DNA of 64,000 bases, taken from positions 46,885 to 110,884 of the forward strand of contig DYLK01000006.1 of assembly GCA_020722065.1 (NCBI GenBank), read 5' to 3'. Shown here in pieces: positions 42,514 through 49,949 of this stretch. A model generated the notes under the pieces. It searched no databases. It saw only the letters and a list, made by a program, of their open reading frames with translations, and was not told the DNA's origin. Made by a program: the position numbers and the translations under genes. Source of the DNA: Melioribacter roseus (GTDB lineage: Bacteria > Bacteroidota > Ignavibacteria > Ignavibacteriales > Melioribacteraceae). Each line of letters begins with the position of its first letter. The first letter of the stretch is position 1.

Positions 42514-42917
42514 TGCTGAATTCCCTGTATTCTTTCTTCGGCTGCAACAAGGTTAGTAATTCTAACTCCAAAGTGTTTATCGATAACTACAACTTCGCCT
42601 TCTGCAATTTTTTTGTTATTCACAAAAATATCAACTGGCTCACTTGCGAGTTTGTCGAGTTCAATTACGTAACCGCGTTCTAATTCGAGAATATCTTTTA
42701 TTTCCATTCTCGTTCTGCCGAGTTCAATAAAAACGTTTAGTTTTAAGTCTTTTAGTAAATCTAATTTATTATCACCAGCATAAGAAGTGGGGGTTGCTTC
42801 ATCAAATTCTGGGAAATCTGCTAATTTTCCAAGAAAAGGAGTTTTCCCCGAACTTTCACCGCCAGCAATACTATTTGCTAATTCATCTAAATTATCATTA
42901 TTTTCAATATCTGCCAT
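42510..42917 (-). CDS. fliN: flagellar motor switch protein FliN
   Basis: FliN builds the lower C-ring and binds the export ATPase complex. The 135-residue protein has a variable N-terminal half and the SpoA domain in the second half: LKLNVFIELGRTRMEIKDIL, LDKLASEPVDIFVNNKKIAE, GEVVVIDKHFGVRITNL. It starts one base into the fliM stop. Confidence 0.95.
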   Translation of the reverse strand: MADIENNDNLDELANSIAGGESSGKTPFLGKLADFPEFDEATPTSYAGDNKLDLLKDLKLNVFIELGRTRMEIKDILELERGYVIELDKLASEPVDIFVNNKKIAEGEVVVIDKHFGVRITNLVAAEERIQGIQQ

Positions 42918-43897
42918 TACATCTCCTTTGGTTCAATGCGTTCATAAATTTTAATTGCCTTTTTTTTATTTGCTACACCAGGGTAACCGAAGTAGAATTC
43001 CTTTCCTTCAACTTTAATTTTAACTGGTTCACCAATTTTTTTCTCGAGTAAAATAATATCATCTTTCTTTAAATATTGTATTTGGTCAATTGTCAGTTTA
43101 GTTTTACCAAATTCAACACTTACATTAAGTTTTGTTCCTTTTAGCTGATTTTGAACAATTTCGCGAGCAGTTGTGCCAATGTATTTTATTGGTCGGATTG
43201 TAGATAAATTTTGACTTGATAATTTCGATAGAACCGAATCGAATGCATAAGTAGCGAAAGCTACGTTCATTAAGTAAGAATTTTCGCCTATAAAAATTTC
43301 AAAAGTGATTAACAGTACGCTTTCGCTTTGTGAAGTAATTTGGGCAAAATCAATATCTGGTTCAAATCTATCAATATCAAAATCAAATTCATCAATTACC
43401 CGCCAAGCTTTTGTTAGTTCTTTGAGAATTCTTTCAACTATTCCCGATAATACTTTTTGTTCGATAAGTGTTATAACTTTGCTTTGTTTTGTGTTTTCCC
43501 CAGTTCCGCCAAGTAATCTATCAACTAAAGTAAGTGCAAGATCTGAACTAAATTCCAAAATACCACGAATATCAGTATTTTTAATTTGAAAAATAAATAA
43601 CGCTGCTGGATTTGAAACCGATAAAACATACTCGCTGTAATAAATTTGATCAACAGAAATAACGTTTATATTTATTATTGTTTGTAATTTCGACATCAAA
43701 AATGATGAAAGCCCTTCAGCAAAATTTTCGTGAATACCTTTTATTGTACGTAATTGAATTTTGGAAATTCTATTTGGTAAACGAAAATCAAAAGGAACAA
43801 TCTCTTTTTCAGATTGCCCAATTTCAGTCTCCTCCGTTCCTGTTTTCATGTTGGATAAAAGTTGGTCAATCTCTTGTTGTGATAGTACTTCGGCCAT
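42917..43897 (-). CDS. fliM: flagellar motor switch protein FliM
   Basis: FliM is the CheY-binding switch subunit. The 326-residue protein starts with MAEVLSQQEIDQLLSNM, which contains the CheY-P binding motif L-S-Q-x-E-I-D-x-L-L, so chemotactic control is expected. The middle domain includes TIKGIHENFAEGLSSFLMSK, and the C-terminal SpoA domain contains LNVSVEFGKTKLTIDQIQYL. It lies ten bases after fliL. Confidence 0.97.
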   Translation of the reverse strand: MAEVLSQQEIDQLLSNMKTGTEETEIGQSEKEIVPFDFRLPNRISKIQLRTIKGIHENFAEGLSSFLMSKLQTIININVISVDQIYYSEYVLSVSNPAALFIFQIKNTDIRGILEFSSDLALTLVDRLLGGTGENTKQSKVITLIEQKVLSGIVERILKELTKAWRVIDEFDFDIDRFEPDIDFAQITSQSESVLLITFEIFIGENSYLMNVAFATYAFDSVLSKLSSQNLSTIRPIKYIGTTAREIVQNQLKGTKLNVSVEFGKTKLTIDQIQYLKKDDIILLEKKIGEPVKIKVEGKEFYFGYPGVANKKKAIKIYERIEPKEM

Positions 43898-43907
43898 TTT
43901 GAACTCG

Positions 43908-44408
43908 TTATTGAATTATATATTTATTAAAATAAATTTCACTTATATGCAAACCTGGGAATGCGGTTTTCATTCCTTCCATAAGTAACTTTTTAACAGT
44001 ATCTTTTGATGAAACTTCAAGCAATTCTTTAAGTGTCTTTTCGCGTAAAGTTGTTATAATTAAATCATTTAGAATAGGTTTTTTCTCAGTTAATGTTTTC
44101 ATCATTTCTTCATCTGGAACATCAAAGCCAAGTGAAATTAACATCAATCGCATTCCTCCTTCGGCTGGATTGATAATCAAATCATCTGTATTATATATGA
44201 ATTTACCTGTAACAATCGAATCTTGAAACTCTGCTTTATCAACATTTTCAGTTTCAGTACCTTCTTCGGGATGTTTTACTTCAACAAAAAAGTTGATTAT
44301 TACAAAATAAACTGCTACTAATTGAATTATATAAAGTGGTAAACCAATTAATATTGCTTTTGCTAATCCACCACTAGGTTTTTTTTCTTCTTTTACTTCA
44401 TCAGCCAT
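43908..44408 (-). CDS. fliL: flagellar basal body protein FliL
   Basis: FliL is a single-pass protein that surrounds or supports the stator. From the ATG at 44408 the protein is about 166 residues: a short charged tail (MADEVKEEKKPSGG), a membrane helix (ILIGLPLYIIQLVAVYFVII) and a periplasmic domain with GMRLMLISLGFDV and the C-terminal FPGLHISEIYFNKYIIQ. The frame is open to another ATG at 44495, giving 29 extra basic residues unlike FliL. Neither ATG has a clear Shine-Dalgarno. It is the first gene of the motility run. Confidence 0.85.
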   Translation of the reverse strand: MADEVKEEKKPSGGLAKAILIGLPLYIIQLVAVYFVIINFFVEVKHPEEGTETENVDKAEFQDSIVTGKFIYNTDDLIINPAEGGMRLMLISLGFDVPDEEMMKTLTEKKPILNDLIITTLREKTLKELLEVSSKDTVKKLLMEGMKTAFPGLHISEIYFNKYIIQ

Positions 44409-44672
44409 TAAAACACCATTAATTTTCTTTTTCCTTAACAATTGTAGTGCCATATACTTTTTCAAGGAAATTGATTGATGTTTTCTGATTAGCATATTTT
44501 TTATTGGCTAATATTACACAATTGGTTGAACTTATATAGCGGAAAATGGATGAAGTATATTTGAAAAGTAAATCGCCAAATTTCTGGAATTTGGGACTAT
44601 GAGACTTTGGGATTGATTGAATGATTGGTTTCTATTTACTAAATGCCACTTTTCTGACGCAAGTTTAATAAT

Positions 44673-44700
44673 ACCTTCGAGTAACAAGGACCTCGAAGGT
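44673..44700. repeat. perfect hairpin ACCTTCGAG/CTCGAAGGT
   Basis: Nine-base arms pair exactly across the ten-base loop TAACAAGGAC. There is no U-run on either side, so simple terminator function is doubtful. The arm sequence CTTCGAGG resembles the core of the palindromes at 7975 and 44769. Confidence 0.6.
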
Positions 44701-44768
44701 AGATAAAACAAAAAAAGCCATCATTCCCGAGTACTTCTATCGGAAATATCTTTAATTTGTAAACTTAA

Positions 44769-44805
44769 GATAAACTCCACTTTGAAGGTGTAGTTCATCT
44801 TTTTT
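44769..44805. terminator. imperfect hairpin related to the palindrome at 7975
   Basis: The arms GATAAACTCCAC and GTGTAGTTCATC pair with two mismatches across TTTGAAG. On the plus strand the hairpin is followed by T6. On the minus strand it lies about 125 bases past the stop of the nitronate monooxygenase gene and could end that transcript. The core ACTCCAC-TTGAAGGTG is shared with the perfect palindrome at 7975-8011. Confidence 0.5.
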
Positions 44806-44925
44806 CACTAAAATTTCATAATCTTAAATTACTTTTACTTTGTGTTTTAATCTTAAAAATCATTTAATCATATAAATCATAGTTCAAACATCTTTAATAA
44901 ATATTATTTTTAAGTTAAACCTATT

Positions 44926-45846
44926 TTATGATTTAGCACCAACCAAATCTCTAAAAATTTCTGCAACAGATTTTATGCTTGTAATTTTTCCGACTCCGAT
45001 GCCGGCTTCGAGAATTCCTTCTTCTAAATTCCCATCAAAAATGCCCATTTTTTCTCTTTTTGAACCTAATAATTCGATTAATTCTTCTTGCGGGACATTT
45101 TCTTTTTCAGATAAAATTGCTTTTTCGACAAATGGATTTACAATTGCTCGAATTAATCCAATAGATTTGAAAAATAGAGCGGTATCGTTTTCGCCCGCTT
45201 TAACTACTGCTTCTTTATAATTTATGTGCGCCGAAGATTCCTCCGAAGCGGCAAACAACGTTCCAATTTGAACTCCGCAAGCACCAAGTGAAAATGCTTT
45301 TTCAATTCCAATTTTATCAACAATTCCCCCAGCCGCAATTATTGGAATTTTGATTTCTTTTGCCAATTGAGAAATTAAATCGGTTAATGGAATTTCATCG
45401 GCACCATTATGCCCGCCAGCTTCAACTCCTTCGGATACAATTGCATCGCAACCGACTGATTCGGCTTTTAGAGCTTGTTTAAGATTTGAAACTACATGAA
45501 CAACTTTAATATTGTTTTCTTTTAACAAACTGATATATTTTGCGGGATTTCCAGCCGAAGTAAATACAATTTTTACACCTTCGTCAATTGTGATTTTCAT
45601 CAAATCTTCAGAATCTTTTCGTAATAAAGGAATATTTACCCCAAATGGATTTTTTGTAGCATTTTTACACTTTCGCACATGCTCGCAAAGTAAGTCGGGC
45701 TTCATTGAACCAGCTCCAATAAGTCCAAGTCCGCCATTATTAGAAACCGCCGAAGCAAGTTTCCAACCCGAAACCCAAACCATTCCACCCTGAATTATTG
45801 GATATTCGATTTTAAATAAATCTGTAATTCTATTTTTGATTTTCAT
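44926..45846 (-). CDS. nitronate monooxygenase / FabK-like flavoprotein
   Basis: This 306-residue TIM-barrel FMN enzyme belongs to the 2-nitropropane dioxygenase family, which includes nitronate monooxygenases and the enoyl-ACP reductase FabK. It begins FKIEYPIIQGGMVWVSGWKL, binds FMN phosphate near IIAAGGIVD and GACGVQIGTLFAA, and has the catalytic His146 in EAGGHNG. The PIIQGGM start and FGVNIPLL fit both subfamilies, so the reaction cannot be fixed: FabK-type reduction of enoyl-ACP is a real alternative. It is a single gene with the gene-free junction downstream. Confidence 0.8.
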   Translation of the reverse strand: MKIKNRITDLFKIEYPIIQGGMVWVSGWKLASAVSNNGGLGLIGAGSMKPDLLCEHVRKCKNATKNPFGVNIPLLRKDSEDLMKITIDEGVKIVFTSAGNPAKYISLLKENNIKVVHVVSNLKQALKAESVGCDAIVSEGVEAGGHNGADEIPLTDLISQLAKEIKIPIIAAGGIVDKIGIEKAFSLGACGVQIGTLFAASEESSAHINYKEAVVKAGENDTALFFKSIGLIRAIVNPFVEKAILSEKENVPQEELIELLGSKREKMGIFDGNLEEGILEAGIGVGKITSIKSVAEIFRDLVGAKS

Positions 45847-45909
45847 AGTACATTCTTTTCAATTATTTTTATTTAATTATCTAAATATCTAAAATTTGAT
45901 GAGAATGTT

Positions 45910-46005
45910 TTGAAAAGATTATCTTTTTTGTGCTTTATTTTGCTTTCTTTTCCGTCTTTTTCACAGGATTTCCCCCAAGAAATTATTTTGAATATAACTG
46001 AATAG
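45910..46005 (+). pseudogene. orphan signal-peptide fragment, probable remnant of a secreted protein gene
   Basis: In one frame from a TTG at 45910 the sequence reads KRLSFLCFILLSFPSFSQDF and stops after 31 codons at TAG 46003-46005. This is an excellent signal peptide with a cleavage-like end. No ATG is in frame; an ATG-AGA-ATG-TTT lies just upstream in another frame and runs into TGA, so one inserted or lost base could have broken a gene beginning there. It lies in the divergent gap between the monooxygenase and the flavin reductase. A short secreted peptide is the alternative. Confidence 0.4.
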
Positions 46006-46058
46006 AAACCATCCCTTTTAAAATACATCTTATCCCATTATAAAATTTGGAAAAAAGA

Positions 46059-46931
46059 ATGGATAAAAACAGACATAAAATAAAGCAACTTGAAGTTATG
46101 GTTGCAGATGTAATTAAAGAAGCACATGATACAACAACTCTGGTGCTTTTTACAGGGAATGATCATCTTGAATATCAACCAGGACATTTTTTAACAATTT
46201 CTCCGCATCAATTTCCCGCACTCGAGCGTTGGGTAGATTATCTTGAAGAATTAAAAGGGAAAAAAGAACCAGCAAGAGCTTATTCATTATCAAGTTCGCC
46301 GCACGAAAAATACCTTGCAATTACTGTCAAAGAAGAAAGATATATTAAAGGTGTAACAAAATATCCGCCGTTGCTTTCGCCAATTCTTGCCATGCGAACA
46401 AGAGTTGGAAGAAAAATGGTAATTACTGGATTTACTGGTCCTTATCAGCTTACTAACGAAATGAGAACTAAATCAAACGAGTTTTTACATATCTGCGCTG
46501 GTAGTGGCGTTGTACCAAGTTTTAGCATAATTAAATATGATTTACAGAATTTCGAGAACACAAAACACACTTTGCTTTTCAGTAACAAATTTTTTGAAGA
46601 TATAATTTTTTACAACCAACTTATCACTCTTCAGAAACAATATCCTAACAGATTTAATGTAATTTTCACATTAACAAGGGAAAAACATAAATCTTATTTT
46701 GGGAATCAAATTCGTTTGGGAAGAATTTCTGCGGAATTAATTTCAGAAGTTGTAACTACACCAGAAAATATAGGCGTGTTTGCTTGCGGTCCCGACCACA
46801 CAAAATTTACAAAAAAAGAAGCTGCCGAAAAAGGAATAATTTTACCACCTTCATTTATGGAAAGCATAATTTCCAACTTGAAGGAAATTGGAATTTCAGA
46901 AAACCAAATTGTGAAAGAAACTTATGGTTAA
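46059..46931 (+). CDS. ferredoxin-NAD(P)H reductase-type FAD oxidoreductase
   Basis: This protein of about 290 residues has the FNR two-domain fold. The FAD domain includes YQPGHFLTISPH and the FAD motif RAYSLSSSPHEKY; the NAD(P) domain includes HICAGSGVVPSFSIIK and ends near VFACGPDHTKF. No 2Fe-2S ferredoxin domain with clustered Cys is attached, so it needs a separate electron partner. The ATG at 46059 is preferred, with GGAAAAAAG before it, over the TTG at 46047. It is followed on the same strand by htpX. Confidence 0.85.
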   Translation: MDKNRHKIKQLEVMVADVIKEAHDTTTLVLFTGNDHLEYQPGHFLTISPHQFPALERWVDYLEELKGKKEPARAYSLSSSPHEKYLAITVKEERYIKGVTKYPPLLSPILAMRTRVGRKMVITGFTGPYQLTNEMRTKSNEFLHICAGSGVVPSFSIIKYDLQNFENTKHTLLFSNKFFEDIIFYNQLITLQKQYPNRFNVIFTLTREKHKSYFGNQIRLGRISAELISEVVTTPENIGVFACGPDHTKFTKKEAAEKGIILPPSFMESIISNLKEIGISENQIVKETYG

Positions 46932-47047
46932 AAATACTTTCAAAAAATCATTTGATTTGATTATCTTTACCTGAATTTATTAATTGTACTAATGGAACAT
47001 ATTTTAAGTAGAATTGTTCTAAAAACAAAAATTTGGAGATTATTAAA

Positions 47048-47896
47048 ATGAATACATTAAAAACAGTTTTCTTAATGACAGTTATGATGATGCTATTTAT
47101 GCTTGTTGGCGGTTTAATTGGCGGAGAATCTGGCATAATGATGGCGTTTGTAATTTCGTTAGTTATGAATTTTGGTTCGTACTGGTTCTCGGATAAAATC
47201 GTACTTTCAATGTATAAAGCACAAGAAATTACAGAAAAGGAAAACCCACAACTTTATAATTCCGTAAGAAAATTATCTGAAAAAGCATTAATTCCAATGC
47301 CAAAAGTTTACATTATCAATTCAGCAACACCAAATGCATTTGCTACTGGAAGAAATCCAAATAACGCTGCTGTTGCAGTTACAACTGGAATAATGAATAT
47401 TTTAAATCAAGATGAGTTAGATGGCGTTATTGCTCATGAGCTTGGTCATATAAAAAATCGTGATATTTTAACAGGAACAATAGTTGCAACTTTAGTTGGA
47501 ACAATTACATTTATTGCTCGAATGGCTGGTTGGGCGATGATGTTTGGCGGGAGAGATGATGAAGAAGGCGGAGGAATTTCAGATTTACTTCTTATGATTT
47601 TAGCTCCAATTGCGGCAGTATTAATCCAAATGGCAATTTCTCGCTCACGCGAATTTGCTGCGGATAATTCCAGCGCTCAAATTTCAGGAAAACCACTTGC
47701 CCTGGCTTCGGCTTTGAATAAACTTGAGCAAGGTAATCATTATATTCCCGAACGAAATGCTGAACCAGCAACTGCACATTTGTTTATTGTAAATCCATTA
47801 ACGGCTCGCAGTTTCACAAAACTTTTTTCAACTCACCCCCCAACAGAAGAAAGAATTGCGAGATTACAAGAAATAGCTTCCGGCAGAAGAATGTAA
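47048..47896 (+). CDS. htpX: membrane zinc protease HtpX
   Basis: HtpX degrades misfolded membrane proteins. The 282-residue protein has two N-terminal helices (TVFLMTVMMMLFMLVGGLIG, IMMAFVISLVMNFGSYWF), the zinc motif HELGH at 130-134 in DGVIAHELGHIKNRD, two further helices, and the third ligand Glu in SRSREFAADNSSA. The ATG at 47048 has GGAG ten bases before it, which rules out the TTG at 47033. It is coupled to the next gene by TAATG. Confidence 0.96.
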   Translation: MNTLKTVFLMTVMMMLFMLVGGLIGGESGIMMAFVISLVMNFGSYWFSDKIVLSMYKAQEITEKENPQLYNSVRKLSEKALIPMPKVYIINSATPNAFATGRNPNNAAVAVTTGIMNILNQDELDGVIAHELGHIKNRDILTGTIVATLVGTITFIARMAGWAMMFGGRDDEEGGGISDLLLMILAPIAAVLIQMAISRSREFAADNSSAQISGKPLALASALNKLEQGNHYIPERNAEPATAHLFIVNPLTARSFTKLFSTHPPTEERIARLQEIASGRRM

Positions 47897-48435
47897 TGCT
47901 TTTTAGAATATTTTTTTTGGCACTTTTATTCCCAATTTTCGGGAATTCACAAACCAAAACAAATTTAGACTTGTTGTTTACGCTAATTGATAATGCAAAT
48001 ATTGAATTAAAAAAGGACTTTCCCAATAATCAATTTGTTTTTGAACAAGATGCCAGAAACCAATATTCTGTTTTATATAATCGATTTTTGTTAAATGATT
48101 CGCTATCCACAATTGACGATACAATAATAATTAAAATTGATACTGCAATAACTGAATATCCTTCAATTTTTCGAGATGGAATTTTAGGCGACTTTTTTTT
48201 AGAAAGGAAAGTAAATCTTAAAATTTCATCTTCAAGTAAAATGAATTATGTGAAAGATTTTTCATATACTGATTCTGTTGAAATTTCAAAAATCAATTTC
48301 ATAGAAGATAATTATCTGTCTTTCACTAAAAATGAATTCCCAGCCGAACCTTTTTGGGCGAGTTTTGTTCAACCAATTTCTATTGCATTATTATCAATTA
48401 CAGCAATATTTCTTCTGTTTTTTATAAGAAGTTAA
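47896..48435 (+). CDS. unknown signal-peptide protein with C-terminal membrane anchor
   Basis: I do not recognise this 179-residue protein. It has a signal peptide (FRIFFLALLFPIFGNSQ), a soluble stretch of about 130 residues with alternating hydrophobic positions and SSSSKMN, and a C-terminal membrane helix (FVQPISIALLSITAIFLLFFI) ending RS. This places the middle domain outside the cytoplasm, anchored at the inner membrane. Its ATG overlaps the htpX stop, so the product may act with HtpX in membrane protein quality control, though this is inference from coupling only. Confidence 0.7.
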   Translation: MLFRIFFLALLFPIFGNSQTKTNLDLLFTLIDNANIELKKDFPNNQFVFEQDARNQYSVLYNRFLLNDSLSTIDDTIIIKIDTAITEYPSIFRDGILGDFFLERKVNLKISSSSKMNYVKDFSYTDSVEISKINFIEDNYLSFTKNEFPAEPFWASFVQPISIALLSITAIFLLFFIRS

Positions 48436-48567
48436 GATTCCGCCTCCTATTCTCACAATTTTAAGTATAAATTCTATTTATTTTATTGTTTTTTTTCAAT
48501 TATGTCTTTCTTCACAAATATTTTTTTCTAATTTTATTTATCAAATGAATATAATAAAGGAGAATAA

Positions 48568-49053
48568 ATGCAAACGTCAAACGGGAAAGTAGTTTCAATT
48601 CACTACACTTTAACAAACGAACAGGGTGAAATTTTAGATTCATCAATAGGAAGAGAGCCATTAACATATTTGCACGGCAGCAAAAATATCATTGAAGGGT
48701 TGGAAAAAGAAATAACTGGCAAGAAAGTTGGCGATAAAATTACCGCCCGAATTGAGCCAAAAGATGGATACGGTGAATATCGCGAAGATTTAATTCGTGT
48801 TGTTGGCAAAGAAGCATTTGAAGGAATTGATGAAATTGAAGTTGGTATGCAATTCCAAGCAGATTTTGAAGATGGAACTTATGTTGTTACGGTTGAAGAT
48901 GTAAGTGATGATGAAGTTACATTAAATGCAAATCATGAATTAGCGGGAGTCCCCTTAATTTTTGATGTTGAGATTATGGAAATTCGTGATGCTTCTGAAG
49001 AAGAAATTTCCCACGGACACGTTCACGGGCATCATGGACACCATCATCATTAA
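48568..49053 (+). CDS. slyD: SlyD-type FKBP peptidyl-prolyl isomerase
   Basis: SlyD is a cytoplasmic isomerase and chaperone that also carries nickel or zinc. The 161-residue protein has the FKBP halves VVSIHYTLTNEQGEILDSSI and RIEPKDGYGEYREDLIRVV with the insert-in-flap domain between them, and ends in HGHVHGHHGHHHH, a metal-binding tail. No signal peptide is present. AAGGAG precedes the ATG at good spacing. A hairpin terminator follows ten bases after the stop. Confidence 0.93.
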   Translation: MQTSNGKVVSIHYTLTNEQGEILDSSIGREPLTYLHGSKNIIEGLEKEITGKKVGDKITARIEPKDGYGEYREDLIRVVGKEAFEGIDEIEVGMQFQADFEDGTYVVTVEDVSDDEVTLNANHELAGVPLIFDVEIMEIRDASEEEISHGHVHGHHGHHHH

Positions 49054-49062
49054 AATAATTTT

Positions 49063-49090
49063 TTAGGTTGAGAGTATTATCTCAACCTAA
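49063..49090. terminator. bidirectional hairpin between slyD and the exonuclease gene
   Basis: The arms TTAGGTTGAGA and TCTCAACCTAA pair perfectly over 11 bases with the loop GTATTA. The flanks are A/T-rich, but there is no long U-run. It lies between two converging genes, ten bases after slyD and 15 bases after the exonuclease stop. Confidence 0.75.
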
Positions 49091-49104
49091 ATTAAATTAA
49101 TATT

Positions 49105-49806
49105 CTAAATATTATAGAACTTTTTCCAGATTTCATAAAGTTTTGCAGTTGCAAGAATGTCTTTTCCGCAATAAATTGCAATTTCTTCAATCTTACCTGA
49201 ATTGTACAAATTATTAATTTCAAGCCCGTTTTCTAAATCTGTTTTGGGCGATTCAATCCCAAAACTATTACAATAAAAATCCAAATTAAATTTTTTTATC
49301 TTTCCGTGAAAAGTAAATTCCTCTAACAAATCTATGTGATTTGTGTGATCATATCTACTTTTAAGATAATTATTGCTTGGTTTAATTTTGTGAATTGCCG
49401 AACGAGAAACAATAAATGGAATATCAAAATTTCTGCCATTAAATGTAATTAATTTGTTGGTTTTATTTGAAAACTCCCAAAATTTGGAAATCATCTCTCT
49501 TTCTGATAATCCTTCGTATTCAATTTTTTCGGCTTCAACTTTCCAATTCTTTTTCTCTTCAGATTCAAAAAGTACATAACGATTCCCAGAATTCACGTTC
49601 ATCATTCCAATTGAGATTATTTTAGCAGTGAAAGGATAAAGATTTAAATATCTGATAACTTCTTCATGTTTTTCTTGTTTACTCGATTCATTTTTTTCTT
49701 GGTTAGCGTAACGAAAAAGAAATTCTTTTTGTGTTTCAGTAAGATTTTTTAACGAAATTGCCGTAGTTTCTATATCAATAACAAGTTCAATGTTTTTTGC
49801 TTTCAT
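49105..49806 (-). CDS. predicted 3'-5' exonuclease (RNase H-like, DnaQ/PolB-type)
   Basis: This 233-residue protein has the exonuclease motifs: Exo I VIDIETTAI, Exo II TFNGRNFDIPFIVSRSA, and Exo III region NSGKIEEIAIYCGKDILATA with YCxxD. These supply the acidic metal ligands. It is a stand-alone domain of the kind annotated as predicted PolB-like exonuclease, probably acting on DNA. The start has GAGGAAAA before the ATG. It diverges from the P-type ATPase gene. Confidence 0.85.
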   Translation of the reverse strand: MKAKNIELVIDIETTAISLKNLTETQKEFLFRYANQEKNESSKQEKHEEVIRYLNLYPFTAKIISIGMMNVNSGNRYVLFESEEKKNWKVEAEKIEYEGLSEREMISKFWEFSNKTNKLITFNGRNFDIPFIVSRSAIHKIKPSNNYLKSRYDHTNHIDLLEEFTFHGKIKKFNLDFYCNSFGIESPKTDLENGLEINNLYNSGKIEEIAIYCGKDILATAKLYEIWKKFYNI

Positions 49807-49871
49807 TTTTCCTCAAAATTTAATTCTATAAAATTTTGTTTTTTTTGTAATTTAATATAATATTATCAATT

Positions 49872-49893
49872 AATTATGCTATAAGTCATAATT
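49872..49893. repeat. small dyad in the exonuclease/ATPase divergent gap
   Basis: AATTATG and CATAATT pair across CTATAAGT in the 143-base gap between the divergent exonuclease and P-type ATPase genes. It could be an operator, but A/T-only dyads are common by chance here. No TAnnTTTG box was seen at the usual distance from the ATPase start. Confidence 0.2.
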
Positions 49894-49949
49894 ATATTTT
49901 AATTAATGTATTATTATACCTAACAAGATAATTACATAAATCCAATTAA

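Larger units (their letters stand above)
44409..44925. other. gene-free junction between the flagellar run and the following genes
   Basis: This 517-base stretch separates fliL from the nitronate monooxygenase-like gene; both are on the minus strand. It should hold the promoter for the whole fliL-led transcript, but no clear TAnnTTTG box was found. It contains two inverted repeats (44673-44700 and 44769-44799) and a G-richer patch around 44590-44630 with repeated TTTGGGA. No open frame over 30 codons with a believable start was seen. Confidence 0.7.

Noticed and set aside
13712..44408. Search for sigma-28 promoters (GCCGATAA-like) inside the motility run
   Set aside because: Only scattered partial matches within coding sequence were noticed; none had a matching upstream element near a start codon.
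35231..44520. Repeated TTGGCTAATATT near 35231, 35283, 35313 and 44506 as a regulatory site
   Set aside because: Two of the copies lie in coding sequence, and short A/T-rich matches are expected by chance here.
44926..45846. Naming this gene fabK outright
   Set aside because: The PIIQGGM and catalytic His motifs occur in both FabK and nitronate monooxygenases, and there are no fatty acid synthesis genes nearby.
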